64,000 nt of DNA from Lamellibrachia satsuma. Its lineage: Eukaryota > Annelida > Polychaeta > Sabellida > Siboglinidae. Shown here in pieces: positions 21,701 through 35,389 of the stretch. The stretch is taken from contig BSQZ01000009.1 in assembly GCA_033239005.1 (NCBI GenBank), forward strand, positions 695,501 through 759,500. The letters are read 5' to 3'. The notes beneath the pieces were generated by a model. The model did no database searches. It was not told the DNA's origin and saw only the letters and a list, made by a program, of their open reading frames with translations. Position 1 is the stretch's first letter. Every line of letters starts with the position of its first letter. The translations under genes were made by a program, and so were the position numbers.

Positions 21701-22560
21701 CGTATCATTAGTCCCCTAATCCCATTAATTTGTAAGAGTTTACGAGGTGTTTTACAGCATTTGGGCGTATTGGCCGCGTTACACTTCTGCAGACTGCCCA
21801 CGAAGCTTTATCAGTTGTCCGACTCATGCTAAATGCAACACTGTAGCGTACACATGCAGAATGGAACACCACAGAGGAGTCATGGGGCAGTTATCACGAA
21901 AATCTAACCATTCAAAAGTCAAGAAAGTAGGCATGATTTCCCACAAGTAACTTATTTATCAACATCAAACAAATAAGAAAATGTAGACTGTTCAAGAACA
22001 CGAATGTTATTGAAAGATTATGGGATTCATTTCCATACAAACTGATAACTGTCCCACGCAGCGTCAAAAATCTAAGTTTTTTAATTATTTGGTTCATGCC
22101 ATTTTCCAACAGATGATATTACATTAACTCTGATATTTTAGGAGCATGACGTTACATATATTTCCTAACAATTGGTTTCAAAATTATTAATAAAACAGGC
22201 AAATACATCGTTATGTTGTCTTGATATTTCACCAGAGCTTCAAATGTATTGAAGACGTCGACCATAATTGTAAGATATCATTATTATTATAACTAATGCC
22301 CAATTTTTATGAAGAGGAAATGTGTTTAACACCTCATTTCTAGTGTCACATTTGATCCATGTTATAATTATTAACCCTACAACAACATGGGATGAAAATT
22401 GTACTGAAAAATATAATGTTTTTCTTACAGTTCACATTTGCTGGCTTGCACGCTTCTTATGACATTAAATAAATGTCTTCTCCAGAACATCGGTTTAACA
22501 CATGTACAAAACTGTTGTTATTTACCAGTTTTCTATTCTGTAAGACACATTATTTAATCA
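21701..22560. other. unassigned AT-rich sequence, probably intron
   Basis: Lies between two candidate host exons. No repeat family or coding signal was recognised. Confidence 0.4.
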
Positions 22561-22562
22561 TT

Positions 22563-22625
22563 CCCCTCTACCCCCTCTCCCCTCCCCTCCCTCCCCCTCC
22601 CTCTCTCTCTCTGTGTCTCTCTGCC
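22563..22625. repeat. polypyrimidine tract
   Basis: A run of C and T, mostly ccctccc and ctctct, about 60 bp long on the plus strand. Confidence 0.9.
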
Positions 22626-22819
22626 AACCCATTGCTTGAGGAATGGTACGGTGAACATTTGATGTTTGATGTCGTTTGCTCGACAGAACGGTTCAAACTA
22701 CTCATTAGTGAAAGAGCTTCCATTGTCCGTCACGATGGTGTTGCATAGGCCTAAGCCTGCAAATGTTTGTCGTAGTTTGTCGTAGCTTTGTGATCGTTGC
22801 ACTCGTCAGTAGTATAGCG

Positions 22820-23540
22820 GTCAGTTACAATGCAGGGTTGTCGGAGTCCGGAGCCACCTTCCACCAGATGGCGCGACCTAGCTGATAATGACGTCACTAC
22901 GGACCGCCCATGGCGGAGTTTTGGTACTTGTTGCGCTCCCAGCGGATAATATATGAATAACTACATGGCGACCACACTAATGAAGTGCCCCTAGGCGGGC
23001 CGTTTCGATGATAGCAGCGCCCCTGGTGGTTAGTGAATTAATAATTTTTTTAAATAGCGCCCATAACGCCTAATAACCGAAGTAATTTTTGTTTTAAAAA
23101 CGTCAATTATCGCCCAGCGCGTCCATCCGGTTGTACACGCACAACCACCCGATTCCAAAAGTGGCATCTTCTAGGACATAGCATGTGAACTAATTTCCAG
23201 CGCCTCTATTGACCAAAAATATACTGCATGTAGGAGCCCGGAGCCACTTCCGGTTGCGCTTGCGCAACCACTCGCTTCTTGAAGTAACGCCATCTAGGGG
23301 AAACGTATATGACCTATTTCAATGAAATCGCAGCAAAAAAGGCTAGTCTTTAGCCATCACACAAAATTGCTGTGACAGTAGTAAACCCCTGACGGCTAGT
23401 CTACAACTAAAACAGGTCCCCTAATACCTAGTGACCGAAATAATTTGCATGTTAAAAACGTCAATTATCGCCCCGTGCACGCCTCCGGTTGCGCTTGTGG
23501 GACATTTTTGCGCAACCACCCGCTTCTTTACAAAATGTCC
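22820..23540. repeat. two degenerate tandem units of about 360 bp
   Basis: The words 'gtcggagtccggagccacctt' / 'taggagcccggagccacttcc' and 'aaaacgtcaattatcgccc' occur twice at a spacing of about 360-370 bases (23099 and 23458 for the second). Each unit ends in GC-rich, partly palindromic text around 'ttgcgcttgcgcaaccac'. The block is much more GC-rich than its surroundings. Confidence 0.7.
22861..22874 (+). promoter_or_regulatory. candidate CTCF binding site
   Basis: CCACCAGATGGCGC matches the CTCF core consensus CCASYAGRKGGCRS at all 14 positions, including the AGATGGCGC part used in insects. Occupancy is unknown. One such match can occur by chance in 64 kb. Confidence 0.35.
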
Positions 23541-23599
23541 CAGTTCTGTCATGTGATAACGGTTACTTAGGTATACTTACACCAGTTTTGTAACATTTC

Positions 23600-23940
23600 T
23601 ATGACATGTTTCTTTAACTTGTGAAATTTTTGTAACATATCCTTTAATAGTGTAACATTTTTGACACATTTTCTTAGTAGTATTGTACTATGAACCTTTG
23701 TGAGTTGAAAGTTTGTTATTTTTAAGTTTGTAATGTGAAAGTTTGTGTGATGAAAGTGTGTGAGTTGAAAGATTGTTAGTTGAAAGTTTGTGATATGAAA
23801 CTTTGTAACATGAAACTTTGTGATTTGAAAGTTTATTATTTGAAAGTTTGTGATATGAAACTTTGTAACATGAAACTTTGTGATTTGAAAGTTTATTATT
23901 TGAAAGTTTGTGAGTTGAAAGTTTGTGTTATGACGTTTCT
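23600..23940. repeat. 'tgaaagtttgt' minisatellite
   Basis: Repeats of 10-12 bases such as 'gtgatttgaaagttt' and 'gtaacatgaaacttt' are organised in higher-order units of about 60 bp, one of which (23785-23900) is duplicated almost exactly. The minus-strand open frame with ITNFQ repeats follows from the array. Confidence 0.88.
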
Positions 23941-24690
<750 letters not shown>

Positions 24691-24699
24691 CGTTTCATT

Positions 24700-24860
24700 A
24701 TATAAATATGGGTCACATCATTGCGTTTATGCTCGCTAGGGGCGTTTCTAATGGAAAATACAGGTCAATGTTAATACACATATAGAGTCACTAGGGTCGT
24801 CACAACTGACACATATGGTCGCTAGGGGCGTTTCTTCTGATAAATATAGGTTATTTGACC
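24700..24860. repeat. 'gctcgctaggggcgtttct' minisatellite, three units
   Basis: Units near 24728, 24785 and 24813 carry 'cgctaggggcgtttct' or 'actagggtcgtcac' with 'ataggtcaatg'-like spacers. Same family as 20285-20465. Confidence 0.7.
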
Positions 24861-25555
24861 GGATACATGTGACCAGCAATCTGACTAGACAAGCGTCAAA
24901 ATCGCTTTAATGCTAATTGGGAAGTGGTGGTTTTTGGTGTATTATGTACATATTTACAGGATTATTTCATTAACTAAATGTGTTCATTACTCACCAGTAC
25001 AGCGTTCCGATTTTCCAACTTTGTTTTTGGCATTTTCTTTTCCTCAGTCGTTGATGATCGACGACGGAGGTGGTGCAATTACACACCCTGTGCGGTGCCA
25101 ATGGTCCAGTTGTTTTTCTGGGGCCAGGCATGTTATGCGTAATACTGATGCAAATAAAGGTGCCCAATAGAAAGGTCAGCGATAGAATGACAGAAAGGTG
25201 ATTGGTTATGGGTCACGTGATGTTACCATGAGACACAGGTCAACCAAGCCCAAGACGTGTAACATGACGAGTCTACCAACTAAACCAGAAGACTGAAATT
25301 GTTGCTTATGTTTTCGTTTGAACACCTGCTGTGCATACGTTATAACATTGTTGCAAGCTGACGCTTATTACAGCGAGAAATGTTACAAGTGACCAGTAAA
25401 AAAACACCGGGTCGGTCAGTGCAATGATATTCTAGAAGGTTTTAGAACATTCTCCAAAACAGAAGTCACGTTGCGCATACACTACCGGAACCGGGACTTT
25501 TAGATAATAAATATAATCACCCACTAGATGACACCACACAAAGAGGTCTTTTTTT
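24861..25555. other. unassigned sequence
   Basis: No gene or recognisable repeat. A short open frame at 24910-25170 lacks any feature that would support it. Confidence 0.4.
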
Positions 25556-26065
25556 ACATAGATAAAAGCGTTACGTACATAGCGTGAAACGTTTCTGCAT
25601 AGCTAAAACTAGTACATACTTAGCAAAATGCGTTATGTACTTAGCGTGAAAGCGTTTCTGTATAGCTAAAAGTAATACTTTAGCTTACCTAAAAATGCGT
25701 TAACATACAATTAAAAGTAATAGTTACTTATCTAAAAAGCGTTAACATGCAACTAAAAGTGGAACTTAGCTCAAAAGCGTTAACATACAACTAAAAGTGT
25801 TACATACTTAGCTAAAAATCGGTAACATACAGATAAAACTGGTACTTACTTAACAAAATACATTACCTATAGTTAGAACTGGTACATACTTAGCAAATTA
25901 CGTTACATACATAACGTGACAACGCTTCTGCATAGTTAAAATTAAACTGTTCAGCTGAAAGTGTCACACACATAGCTGAAAGCGTTATACACAGCAAAAA
26001 CTGGTAAGTACTTAGATAACTGCATTACACACATAGGGTGAAAGCGTTTCTGCATAGTTTTACTC
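25556..26065. repeat. about 60-70-bp tandem repeat, second array
   Basis: Same unit as 23941-24530: 'tctgcatagctaaaactagta', 'catacttagcaaaatgcg' and 'ttaacatacaactaaaagt'. The middle units are shortened to about 45 bp. Confidence 0.85.
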
Positions 26066-26404
26066 CCGGTTAAATGCAACATTATGAAGGAAGGCGAAAA
26101 GTTAAAGAAAGTGACACAAAAAATTTACACATTTAAAAGAAAAATGTTACAAAAGTGGTATACGCACACCTAAGAAGCCATTACCACATGGCAGAAGTGG
26201 TACATTTTGCGGAATAGGAATTGTTTGTGATGGTGTTTTTTGCTAATGAACATTATATTTTACTTATGTATCAATTCATAATTATGCTTAGTCCTATATA
26301 ATAATTTGACTTTTGGTCCAATCGCACGCACACACGTGCACGCACGCACACGCACGCACGCACTTAACGTGATGACATGATGACCCTTCCAGCGGTTACG
26401 GTTT
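26066..26404. other. unassigned sequence with a short (CACG)n run
   Basis: Nothing gene-like was found. At 26322-26362 there is a (CACG/CACA) simple repeat. Confidence 0.45.
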
Positions 26405-26595
26405 GACATGGTGTTTAATAGATTAGCCCCACCGATGATGGTGTTTGATAGATTAGCCCCAGTGAGCATGGTGTTTGATATATTAGCCCCACTGAGCATG
26501 GTGTTTGATAGATTAGCCCCAATAAGCATGGTGTTTGATAGATTAGCCCCACTGAGCATGGTGTTTGATAGAGTAGTCCCACTGAACATGGTGTC
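26405..26595. repeat. 30-bp minisatellite, about 6.5 units
   Basis: Unit 'atggtgtttgatagattagc' plus 'cccactgagc', repeated in direct tandem with few substitutions. Because 30 is a multiple of three and the unit lacks stops, several frames stay open on both strands. One minus-strand frame reads as GANLSNTML repeats. Confidence 0.95.
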
Positions 26596-26905
26596 TTCTC
26601 TGTGATATATCGAAGAGTTGTGTTTGCCAAGTTCCGTGCCGTTAAAAGTATCACAGGTAGTGAGTGTCACAGGCATTGTACAATATATAATTTTAATGAA
26701 CATAGGTCGACACCTGTTGCGCCGGTAGATAGCGTGTGGACGTATCAGTGCAATGTTGTGATGGTAGATGTCCACGACTCGGTCCATCTTGCATTCCAGT
26801 GTGTCACAGACTCTTGCCAGAGTTGCTACTTACTGTCTCATGGCTGGTGGGGCTATTCCAGCCAGCACTAGGAGCTGGTTAATGGGAGTAGGGCGTTACA
26901 GTTAG

Positions 26906-27350
26906 GTGATCAACGTTGAGACGAGACGTGTCCTGGCACCCCATCCAGTGCCAATGAGCAAGGCGACGGAACAATGCACTGCGTTCCATGACCTTGTTCT
27001 GGAGCTCGGCCACAAAAATCCCCCCCCCCCAATGAAAAATGTTGTGTTCTGCCTTGTCTTTCCCAGTCAATTTCTCTTTGTCATCCTTCCCAAACGTACC
27101 TTCCTGTACTGTTTTGGAGTGCGTGCATCTAATTAAATATGTGTAAGTTGCAGGACTTCACCCCATGGGCTATATGCAAACAGACGCACCTGCCATACCG
27201 AAGCAGCGGCGGTGGCGGTCTATTACCAGGAGGAGGTCCTGACGAACTTGTCCCTATTCCTGTGTCGCGACGCGGCTGTGAGCGCAACGTGAACACACGT
27301 CCTAGCACCGATGTCGCCGGGGTGAGCAAGGCGACGGAACAATGGACTTC
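26906..27350. repeat. diverged duplication around 'gagcaaggcgacggaacaat'
   Basis: The same 20-base word occurs at 26957 and 27325, each preceded by a related 50-base block. In the plus frame the blocks translate as NVETRRVLAPHPVPMSKATE and NVNTRPSTDVAGVSKATE. Whether the source is a repeat or a duplicated exon is unclear. Confidence 0.55.
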
Positions 27351-27582
27351 GCCAATACCCGGCAAACGACCCAGACCCGGCACTAAGCGGATTGTCTACG
27401 TGGCGGCCGACGCTCAACCGCCGATCAAAACGCCGGCGCCCGACACCCCCAACGACAACGAAATCGCGCTGCTTCTGCCACCTGGTGACGGTAGCGTCAC
27501 TACCCCAGACAGGTACGGCGTTTGCCCTGTAGGCAGCACCGGTGAATGTTACCACATCATAAATAATGTGCGTCGAACATAA
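27154..27582 (+). CDS. candidate terminal host exon, product not recognised
   Basis: An open reading with strong G/C third-position bias that ends in TAA at 27580-27582. A weak acceptor (gtaagttgcag) ends at 27153 and would open the exon in phase 0, the phase in which the exon at 21302-21694 ends. Joining the two is possible but unproven. Features are a Gly-rich stretch (SSGGGGLLPGGGPDE), KRPRPGTKRIVYVAADAQPP and PAPDTPNDNEIALLLPPGDG, ending in VCPVGSTGECYHIINNVRRT. The protein is not one I recognise. An alternative acceptor at 27229 would give phase 1. The 'gagcaaggcgacgg' block inside it is shared with 26957, so a repeat origin must be considered. Confidence 0.4.
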   Translation, partial: DFTPWAICKQTHLPYRSSGGGGLLPGGGPDELVPIPVSRRGCERNVNTRPSTDVAGVSKATEQWTSPIPGKRPRPGTKRIVYVAADAQPPIKTPAPDTPNDNEIALLLPPGDGSVTTPDRYGVCPVGSTGECYHIINNVRRT

Positions 27583-28439
27583 AGCTCCTTCTTCGATTAA
27601 TGTCGCTCGTCTCGTTTTAGAATCATTTCGAAAATTCAAACCTACATAGTATCTACTACGACATGCTAGCTCGTTTGTATAAATGTGCTTCAACAGGGAG
27701 GTTCAGCACACCAAACTTTTAATTAGGCCGTGTAGAAGTGTGTACATAGACTTATAGACACGTTTGCTATAAGTTGCAAGGTTTTAAAATGTTTAAATAT
27801 AAATACATTTTCTAGGATCATTCATGTTCTTCTAATTGCCCCATAATCATAAAAGTTGTTCACAATATTTCTACACTGAGGTCTGTTCTGCATGACCTAT
27901 TCATGTTCAGTAATTTTTATCCCAAATTCAGAGTATTGATGTAATAGCATTCATCCAATCATTATCCATGCTTTTGGTGAGCACCCATGCTTCTTCACAT
28001 CAATTAAGTCGTGTAAATATAACTAGCCACAAGGAAAATGCAAACATTTCGCTGCCTAGTCGGAGTTGATGAATTTTATATAATATTAGGACTAGGTAAA
28101 CTTGAAGTTTCAAAAAACAACTTGAGGCGCATTAACCCGGTGTGAGATGGTAAACTGACCCCTATAGAAAAGTGACCCCCGGATTACTTTTCTATAATAG
28201 AAAAGTGACAAAACCACCCATGGAATTGTGACCCCCGTTGCTAATTATTTATTATTCAGACTGCAATGTAAAAATAACATAGGACTGTATGTATGTTTTA
28301 TATACAATCTCTTTATATTTTTGGTTTGTATGCATTTAGTGCGGTAGATAGCTGAAAAATCCTGCAGTTGTCGCTAAAAGCACGAAACTTGGAATACATT
28401 TAGAAATCATCAAGGCGAACAAATATAGACCTCGGGTCA
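27583..28439. other. unassigned sequence
   Basis: AT-rich, with no gene or repeat family. At 28150-28220 'agaaaagtgac' is repeated three times around an inverted 'acttttct', a small local palindrome. Confidence 0.4.
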
Positions 28440-28910
28440 TCTCAGATCTTGCCCTGATCGGTGTTGGCGGCCATTTTTAAAATGACCGCCAACAATGCTT
28501 TTCCTCTTAAGATTTTCATCACATAGAACAGTAATTTTGGTGTTGAAATATAAACTTTTGGGGGCATCGATTTCAAATGGTTTACTTTTGACGTTGTTCG
28601 ACATTCATACCCGCCATTTTTAAAGATGGTGGGAATTTTACCAATATCTTAAGAACTGTGTCACCTAGAGCTGTAATGTTTGTGTCAAAATGTAGATTTC
28701 GGGGCAGCGAGTACAGTATTTATAGCTTTGACCTTCGTCGACATTCACATCCGCCAGTTTTAAAGATGGCGCTCGTCAAAGGCAATTGTTTCCTTAACTT
28801 GAAAACTATGTCACGTAGCGCTATAATTTTGGTGTCAAAATATAGGTTTTTCGGGGGCAGTGATTACAAATATCGTAATGTTGACCTTCGCCGACATGGC
28901 AAGATGGTTG
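28440..28910 (+). repeat. about 140-150-bp tandem units with a CCGCCATTTTTAAAGATGG core
   Basis: Cores lie near 28470, 28612 and 28753, and a decayed fourth near 28890. Each is followed by 'taacttgaaaactatgtcacgtag' split over variants and by 'ttggtgtcaaaatataggtt'. Reverse orientation of the array at 8060-8660. Confidence 0.85.
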
Positions 28911-28934
28911 CAAAAATACTAGAATATCAAACTT

Positions 28935-29330
28935 GTGCTATGGATATTGACTCTAGAAAAAAATCTAAGCTTACCTATCCCTACTAAATCGACCCCAAAA
29001 ATTCCAACAGTACCATACAGTTATTCCTATGATGACCAGTTGGGCAAACGTGTTTTCCCTGTCGCTGCACCTGGGGTCTGGAATGAACTCCCCATCACTT
29101 TGGAAACATCTGTAACTATAGCTATCTTCCTAAAATACTCAAGATATATTTATTCTAAATTGCATTTCCACCATAACTATTCTGTTTTCCCTCGTTCTGA
29201 TAATGACTTTTGCGTGTCCCTGTTCACGTTTATGTTTAATGATTCTGTTTTGTTGCGCCCCTGGGCGCGGGTTAACAAAGAAATAAGCCTACCCAACCCC
29301 CACATCAACTCAATTCATTCCTAGGATGAC
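28935..29330 (+). mobile_element. L2-like LINE 3' end fragment
   Basis: The frame at 28935-29324 reads PVAAPGVWNELPITLETS, YSKLHFHHNYSVFPRSDNDF and FMFNDSVLLRP, matching the LINE C-terminus at 9778-10023. At 29262 the match to the usual 3' UTR stops. A second short piece of the same protein follows (EISLPNPHINSI), so the copy is rearranged. Confidence 0.78.
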
Positions 29331-29839
29331 CGGTTGACTAACAGTGGTCATATCAAGTGGAATTAATCAGAATAATTTTTTTTACTTCATTGTACTAAAT
29401 ATAAGAATGAAGGTGGATGACATTGTAACTACAGCTTGCCAAAGTTTATTGAAGCTGGTAGAAATAGCCACATCCATTGACATTGTATCATTGAATCTAA
29501 ATATGCATAAATTGTTGGTGTAACTTACATATCAGATATAATATTCGTCAAGCTGTATACACCTATCAGTGGATACAGCACAATTGCTGCTAACAAATTA
29601 ATGTATCTCGTGGAAGAGCACAGATTAATATGCATGCATATTAGCCGGAACCAGCCGGGAATAATGAATCATTTAGTGAATAAATGAATGAATGAGTGAA
29701 TGAATAAACCCGGAACCAGATGGAATGGCGAATAGCGTGGATTGTGTGCTGTATTTAATGATGTCACTGGAATGTGCAGATAGATAATGTCTAATGCAAC
29801 TTTCCACCAAATGGGAAACAATTTCACATAGATCAAGAT
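29331..29839. other. unassigned sequence with a GAAT simple repeat
   Basis: No gene. At 29663-29707 there is a 'gaatgaatgagtgaatgaat' run. The stretch ends at the terminal inverted repeat of the next element. Confidence 0.45.
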
Positions 29840-30225
29840 CAGGGTTTTTGTTAAGAGCCGGGACCCGGGTAATTTACCGGGCTATGGCGGTTCATGTAAC
29901 CGGCTATCGTAGAGGAAGGCCGATCCCTCGCATCGGCTAATGACCGACCCGCTTTTGCATTAAACATTGCAGCGTCAGCGATCGTTGATGATCACGACAT
30001 GTGGCAGCAAAACAGCGCCAGTCGACGAATGTCATTTTGCGTTAATAAATGGCAGTTTTTAAATCATTTGCACATACATCTTACACGTCTTCGAAGCATA
30101 TTTACTTCCCACAATTCGTAGCGTTACCTGCGGTTCGTAGTTAGTAGACAGTCCGCCAAGCGCCTGCGGACAGATCGGCAACCACGTCACGCGTAGCGGA
30201 CAGATCGGCAACCATGTCGTAGCGC
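29840..30225 (+). repeat. left terminal inverted repeat
   Basis: Matches the reverse complement of 31990-32070 plus 32534-32847. The right-arm match is interrupted by the MITE. A small direct repeat ('gcggacagatcggcaacca') sits near the inner end at 30168-30214. Confidence 0.82.
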
Positions 30226-30227
30226 AA

Positions 30228-30522
30228 TGGTATGTAAAGTACTCGAAACATTAATTAGAAACCTAGACTAAGACTAAGAGGAAACCAAATAGAAGTGTTT
30301 AAAATAGTGAACGGTTATGAGGATGTTGATACGAATATGTTCTTCAAACATAAAGAAGGCAGTAGAACCAGAGACACAAAGCAGCAATAGTTAAGGAGCA
30401 GTGTAGGTTGGACACGAGAAAGTACTCTTTCTCACAGAGGGTGATAACTGAATGGAACAAACAGTCAATTGATTGTATTGATGGCGGCAAGGGCGGGCTA
30501 TACTTAGACTATAACATTTACC
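30228..30522 (+). pseudogene. CR1 copy, plus strand, left piece
   Basis: Starts with 'gtatgtaaagtactcgaaac' (the VCKLLETLIRD part of RT) and jumps after about 35 bases to the C-terminal LRGNQIEVFKIVNGYEDV region. It then continues in broken frames to near the end of the protein. The jump shows an internal deletion of more than 1 kb relative to 53969-55867. The remainder, with the 3' tail, is at 31889-31985, beyond the inserted opposite copy. Confidence 0.75.
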
Positions 30523-31888
30523 AAGGTTGCCATCCCAAACAACAAGTTCCTGATGGCAAGTGGACAAGGAAGCCATTGGCTTTTCAAGAGTCCAATAATT
30601 TTCTCATCTATGTGTAGCCCGCCCTTATCAAATATCTGTCAATTCTATTTTTAAACATATTCACACTACTAGCATTAACACAATCATTTGGCAGTGTGAA
30701 CCATTAATTTATCATCCTCTGTGATAAAGAGTACTTTGTCATGTCCAACCTACACTGCTCCATAACTAATGCTGCTTTATGTCCTCTGGTTCTACTGCTT
30801 TCTTTAAGTTTGAAGAACATATTCCTGTCAACATCCTCATAACCGTTCACTATTTTAAACACTTCTATTTGGTCTCCTCTTAGTCTCCTGGTCTCTAGTG
30901 TTGTCAAACCACATTGTAATAAGCGACTTTCGTAACTAAGGTCTCTCAAATCTGGAATAATTTTAGTTGCTCTTCGTTGTATTTTTTCTAGCTTGTCTAT
31001 GTCCTTTTTACGCTATGGTCTCCATGCTTGAATACAATATTCCAAATGCGGTCTAACTATTGCTTTGTACAGGAGTACAATTACCTGTTTCTCCTTATAC
31101 ATGATAGTTCTCCTAATTAGCCCTAGAATTTGATTTCCTTTCGAAGCAGCAATACCACATTGCTCTGAAACTTTCATGTCAGCACTAAATGTTACCCCTA
31201 AGTCCTTTTCTTGTGTGGTTCTACCTAGTACAGCATTCCCCATTTTATATTCTTCGTCCATGTTTCCATGGCCTATGTGTATACATTTACACTTCCCAAA
31301 ATGTAATAACATTTGCCATTTTTCTGACCATTTAACTAATTTATCTAGATTATCCTGTAAACTTTGTTTATTTGTATCATTAGTAACCTTTCTGAATACT
31401 TTTGTGTCATCTGCAAATTTCAGTACTTTGCTAGATATGTCATCTTCCAAATCATTTATATATAGTAAAAACAGTATAGGGCCTAATACTGATCCCTGTG
31501 GTACCACACTCAAAACAGATTTCCAGTTTGAAATGTCACCATCTACTATTACTCTTTGTTTTCTGTGTGTAGGCCACTTTTCTATCCAGTTGATTACATC
31601 ATTACCTATGCCATGGGCTTTTAGTTTAAGTAACAATCTTTGATGTGGCACTTTATCGAAAGCTTTCTGAAAATCTAAGTAGACAACATCCACTGGTGAC
31701 CCGTCATCTACCCACTTTGTAATTTCTTCAAAAAAACATAAGACATTAGTTAGACATGAACTTGCTTTTAGGAACCCATGTTGAGATGTATTTATTAATT
31801 TATGTTTTACAAGGAACTCCACCTTGTGGTCTCTAATTAATGTTTCGAGTAATTTACATACAACTGATGTTAAACTGACTGGTCTGAA
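30523..31888 (-). mobile_element. CR1 copy, minus strand, inserted in the plus-strand CR1 copy
   Basis: 5'-truncated copy whose 3' end at 30523 carries the usual 'ggcaa' tail region, and whose 5' end at 31888 lies at the start of the RT palm. The RT segment is nearly intact: a 269-codon minus-strand reading (31822-31013) contains YLDFQKAFDKVPHQRLLLKL, SVLGPILFLLYINDL and the catalytic KFADDTKVF. A separate frame at 30949-30704 holds the C-terminus. Confidence 0.85.
31013..31822 (-). pseudogene. CR1 reverse transcriptase, truncated but with intact catalytic boxes
   Basis: A 269-codon reading retains the RT palm with QKAFDKVPH (motif A) and FADD (catalytic box), and the thumb segment KWSEKWQMLLHFGKCKCIHI. 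It lacks the endonuclease, the fingers and, by frameshift near 31010, the C-terminal region. It cannot mobilise itself. Confidence 0.85.
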
Positions 31889-31985
31889 ATTGTTGGATTC
31901 TCGGTAAGCAAATGGCTTCCTTGTCCACTTGCCATCTACAACTTGTTGTTTGGGATGGCAATCTTGTTAAATCTCGTTAAATCTT
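31889..31985 (+). mobile_element. CR1 copy, plus strand, 3' end piece
   Basis: 'aaattgttggattctcggta' followed by 'aagcaaatggcttccttgtc' and the tail 'ggcaatcttgttaaatctcg'. It continues the plus-strand copy that begins at 30228. Only about ten bases of the expected sequence are missing at the interruption. Confidence 0.8.
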
Positions 31986-32070
31986 ATTTTGTTGAAGTAG
32001 CGCCGCTACGACTAGGTTCCCAATCTGTCCGCTAGGCGCTTGGCGGACTGTCTACTAACTACGAACCACA

Positions 32071-32533
32071 AGTAGGGCACGGACCACAGTCACTTTTCCC
32101 ATAGACGACCATTATAACGTTCTTGCGTCTACATTGAAAATTTATCCTACAATTTTTTTTTAAATTCACAGAAAATGACAGACCCACTAAGACACCTGGT
32201 GTGCGAAATTCGTGAAAATTACATACCTCCTTTTCGCACAAATTGCTTCAAAGCATGAGGCCCGTGCATTTCTGCCATGAAATTCCCCGGTTTCCCAAAT
32301 ATGAGTACATCCTGCCTAACAGCCACTGTGTCCTTACGCAACTGGTATACCAACTGACAAATGGCATCATTTCAAAGCTTAGATGCTACTGTGCACAAAA
32401 ACATCACTTCCACTCACTCATGCACACAATTTCTGCTCTCACAAATAAACCCTATCTGCATAATGAATTTTTTCCTTGGGACTCTTTATGTATGTAATGG
32501 CGGATGGATTCTGACTGTGGTCCGTGCCCAGTA
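32071..32533. mobile_element. MITE of 455 bp with AGTA target duplication
   Basis: The terminal inverted repeats are 'gggcacggaccacagtca' (from 32075) and its inverse ending at 32529. They are flanked on both sides by AGTA (32071-32074 and 32530-32533). It interrupts the right arm of the larger element. The left arm supplies the empty-site sequence (gcggttcgtag ... cgtaacgctac inverted), which confirms the borders. The 4-bp duplication is not TTAA. The small reading frames inside show no transposase motif. Confidence 0.85.
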
Positions 32534-32847
32534 AAGCTACGAATTGTGGGAAGTAAATATGCTTTGAAGACGCGTAAGATGTGTGTGCGAATGATTTAAA
32601 AACTGCCATTTATTAACGCAAAATGACATTCGTTGACCGGCGCTGTTTTGCTGCCATATGTCGTGATCATCAACGATCGCTGACCTGTCTGTGGGACGTC
32701 GACGCTGCGATGTTTAATACATAAGCGGGTCGGTCATTAGCCGACGCGAGGGATAATAAAAATCGGCCTTCCTCTACGATAGCCGGTTACATGGACCGCC
32801 ATAGCCGGGTAAATTACCCGGGTCCCGGCTGTTAAGAAAAAACCCTG
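32534..32847 (-). repeat. right terminal inverted repeat, outer part
   Basis: Reverse complement of 29840-30130, with a small insertion near 32740 relative to the left arm. Confidence 0.82.
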
Positions 32848-33155
32848 ATAATTGATAATAATTAGCTGCATCAACGTGTGTGCATTGGGAAAATAGTTTA
32901 CGACGTTTTTGCGTGTGTACATAGGGAGGAAAATATTTTACGGCAGAAAGTGGAAATTCATATATTATTTCCCGTGGTTGACACATTCATTGTTATTACA
33001 TACAGTTAATAAATTGATGTCAACTACCGGCTCGATCATGCGCAGATACACCAAGCGGAAAATATTTGACCGGTACCAAACTTTGTTATGGATTGAGGCA
33101 TAACTAATGAACATAATTACTTCAAAATTAACTAATACGTAGATAATGATAATTG

Positions 33156-35389
<2,234 letters not shown>

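Larger units (their letters stand above)
29840..32847. mobile_element. 3.0-kb element with terminal inverted repeats of about 300 bp or more
   Basis: The ends are 'cagggtttttgttaagagcc' on the left and its inverse on the right, and the match continues inward for 300-360 bases. Shared blocks include 'gacccgggtaatttacc', 'ccggctatcgtagaggaagg', 'gcgatcgttgatgatcac' and 'gtcattttgcgttaataaat'. The interior is almost entirely CR1 sequence and a MITE acquired later, so the original element was probably little more than the two arms. No transposase is seen. A target-site duplication could not be read from the flanks. Confidence 0.8.

Noticed and set aside
30228..31985. Twin-primed single CR1 insertion with an inverted 5' part
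   Set aside because: Both orientations contain the 3' end of the element, so two copies are required. Nested insertion explains it better.
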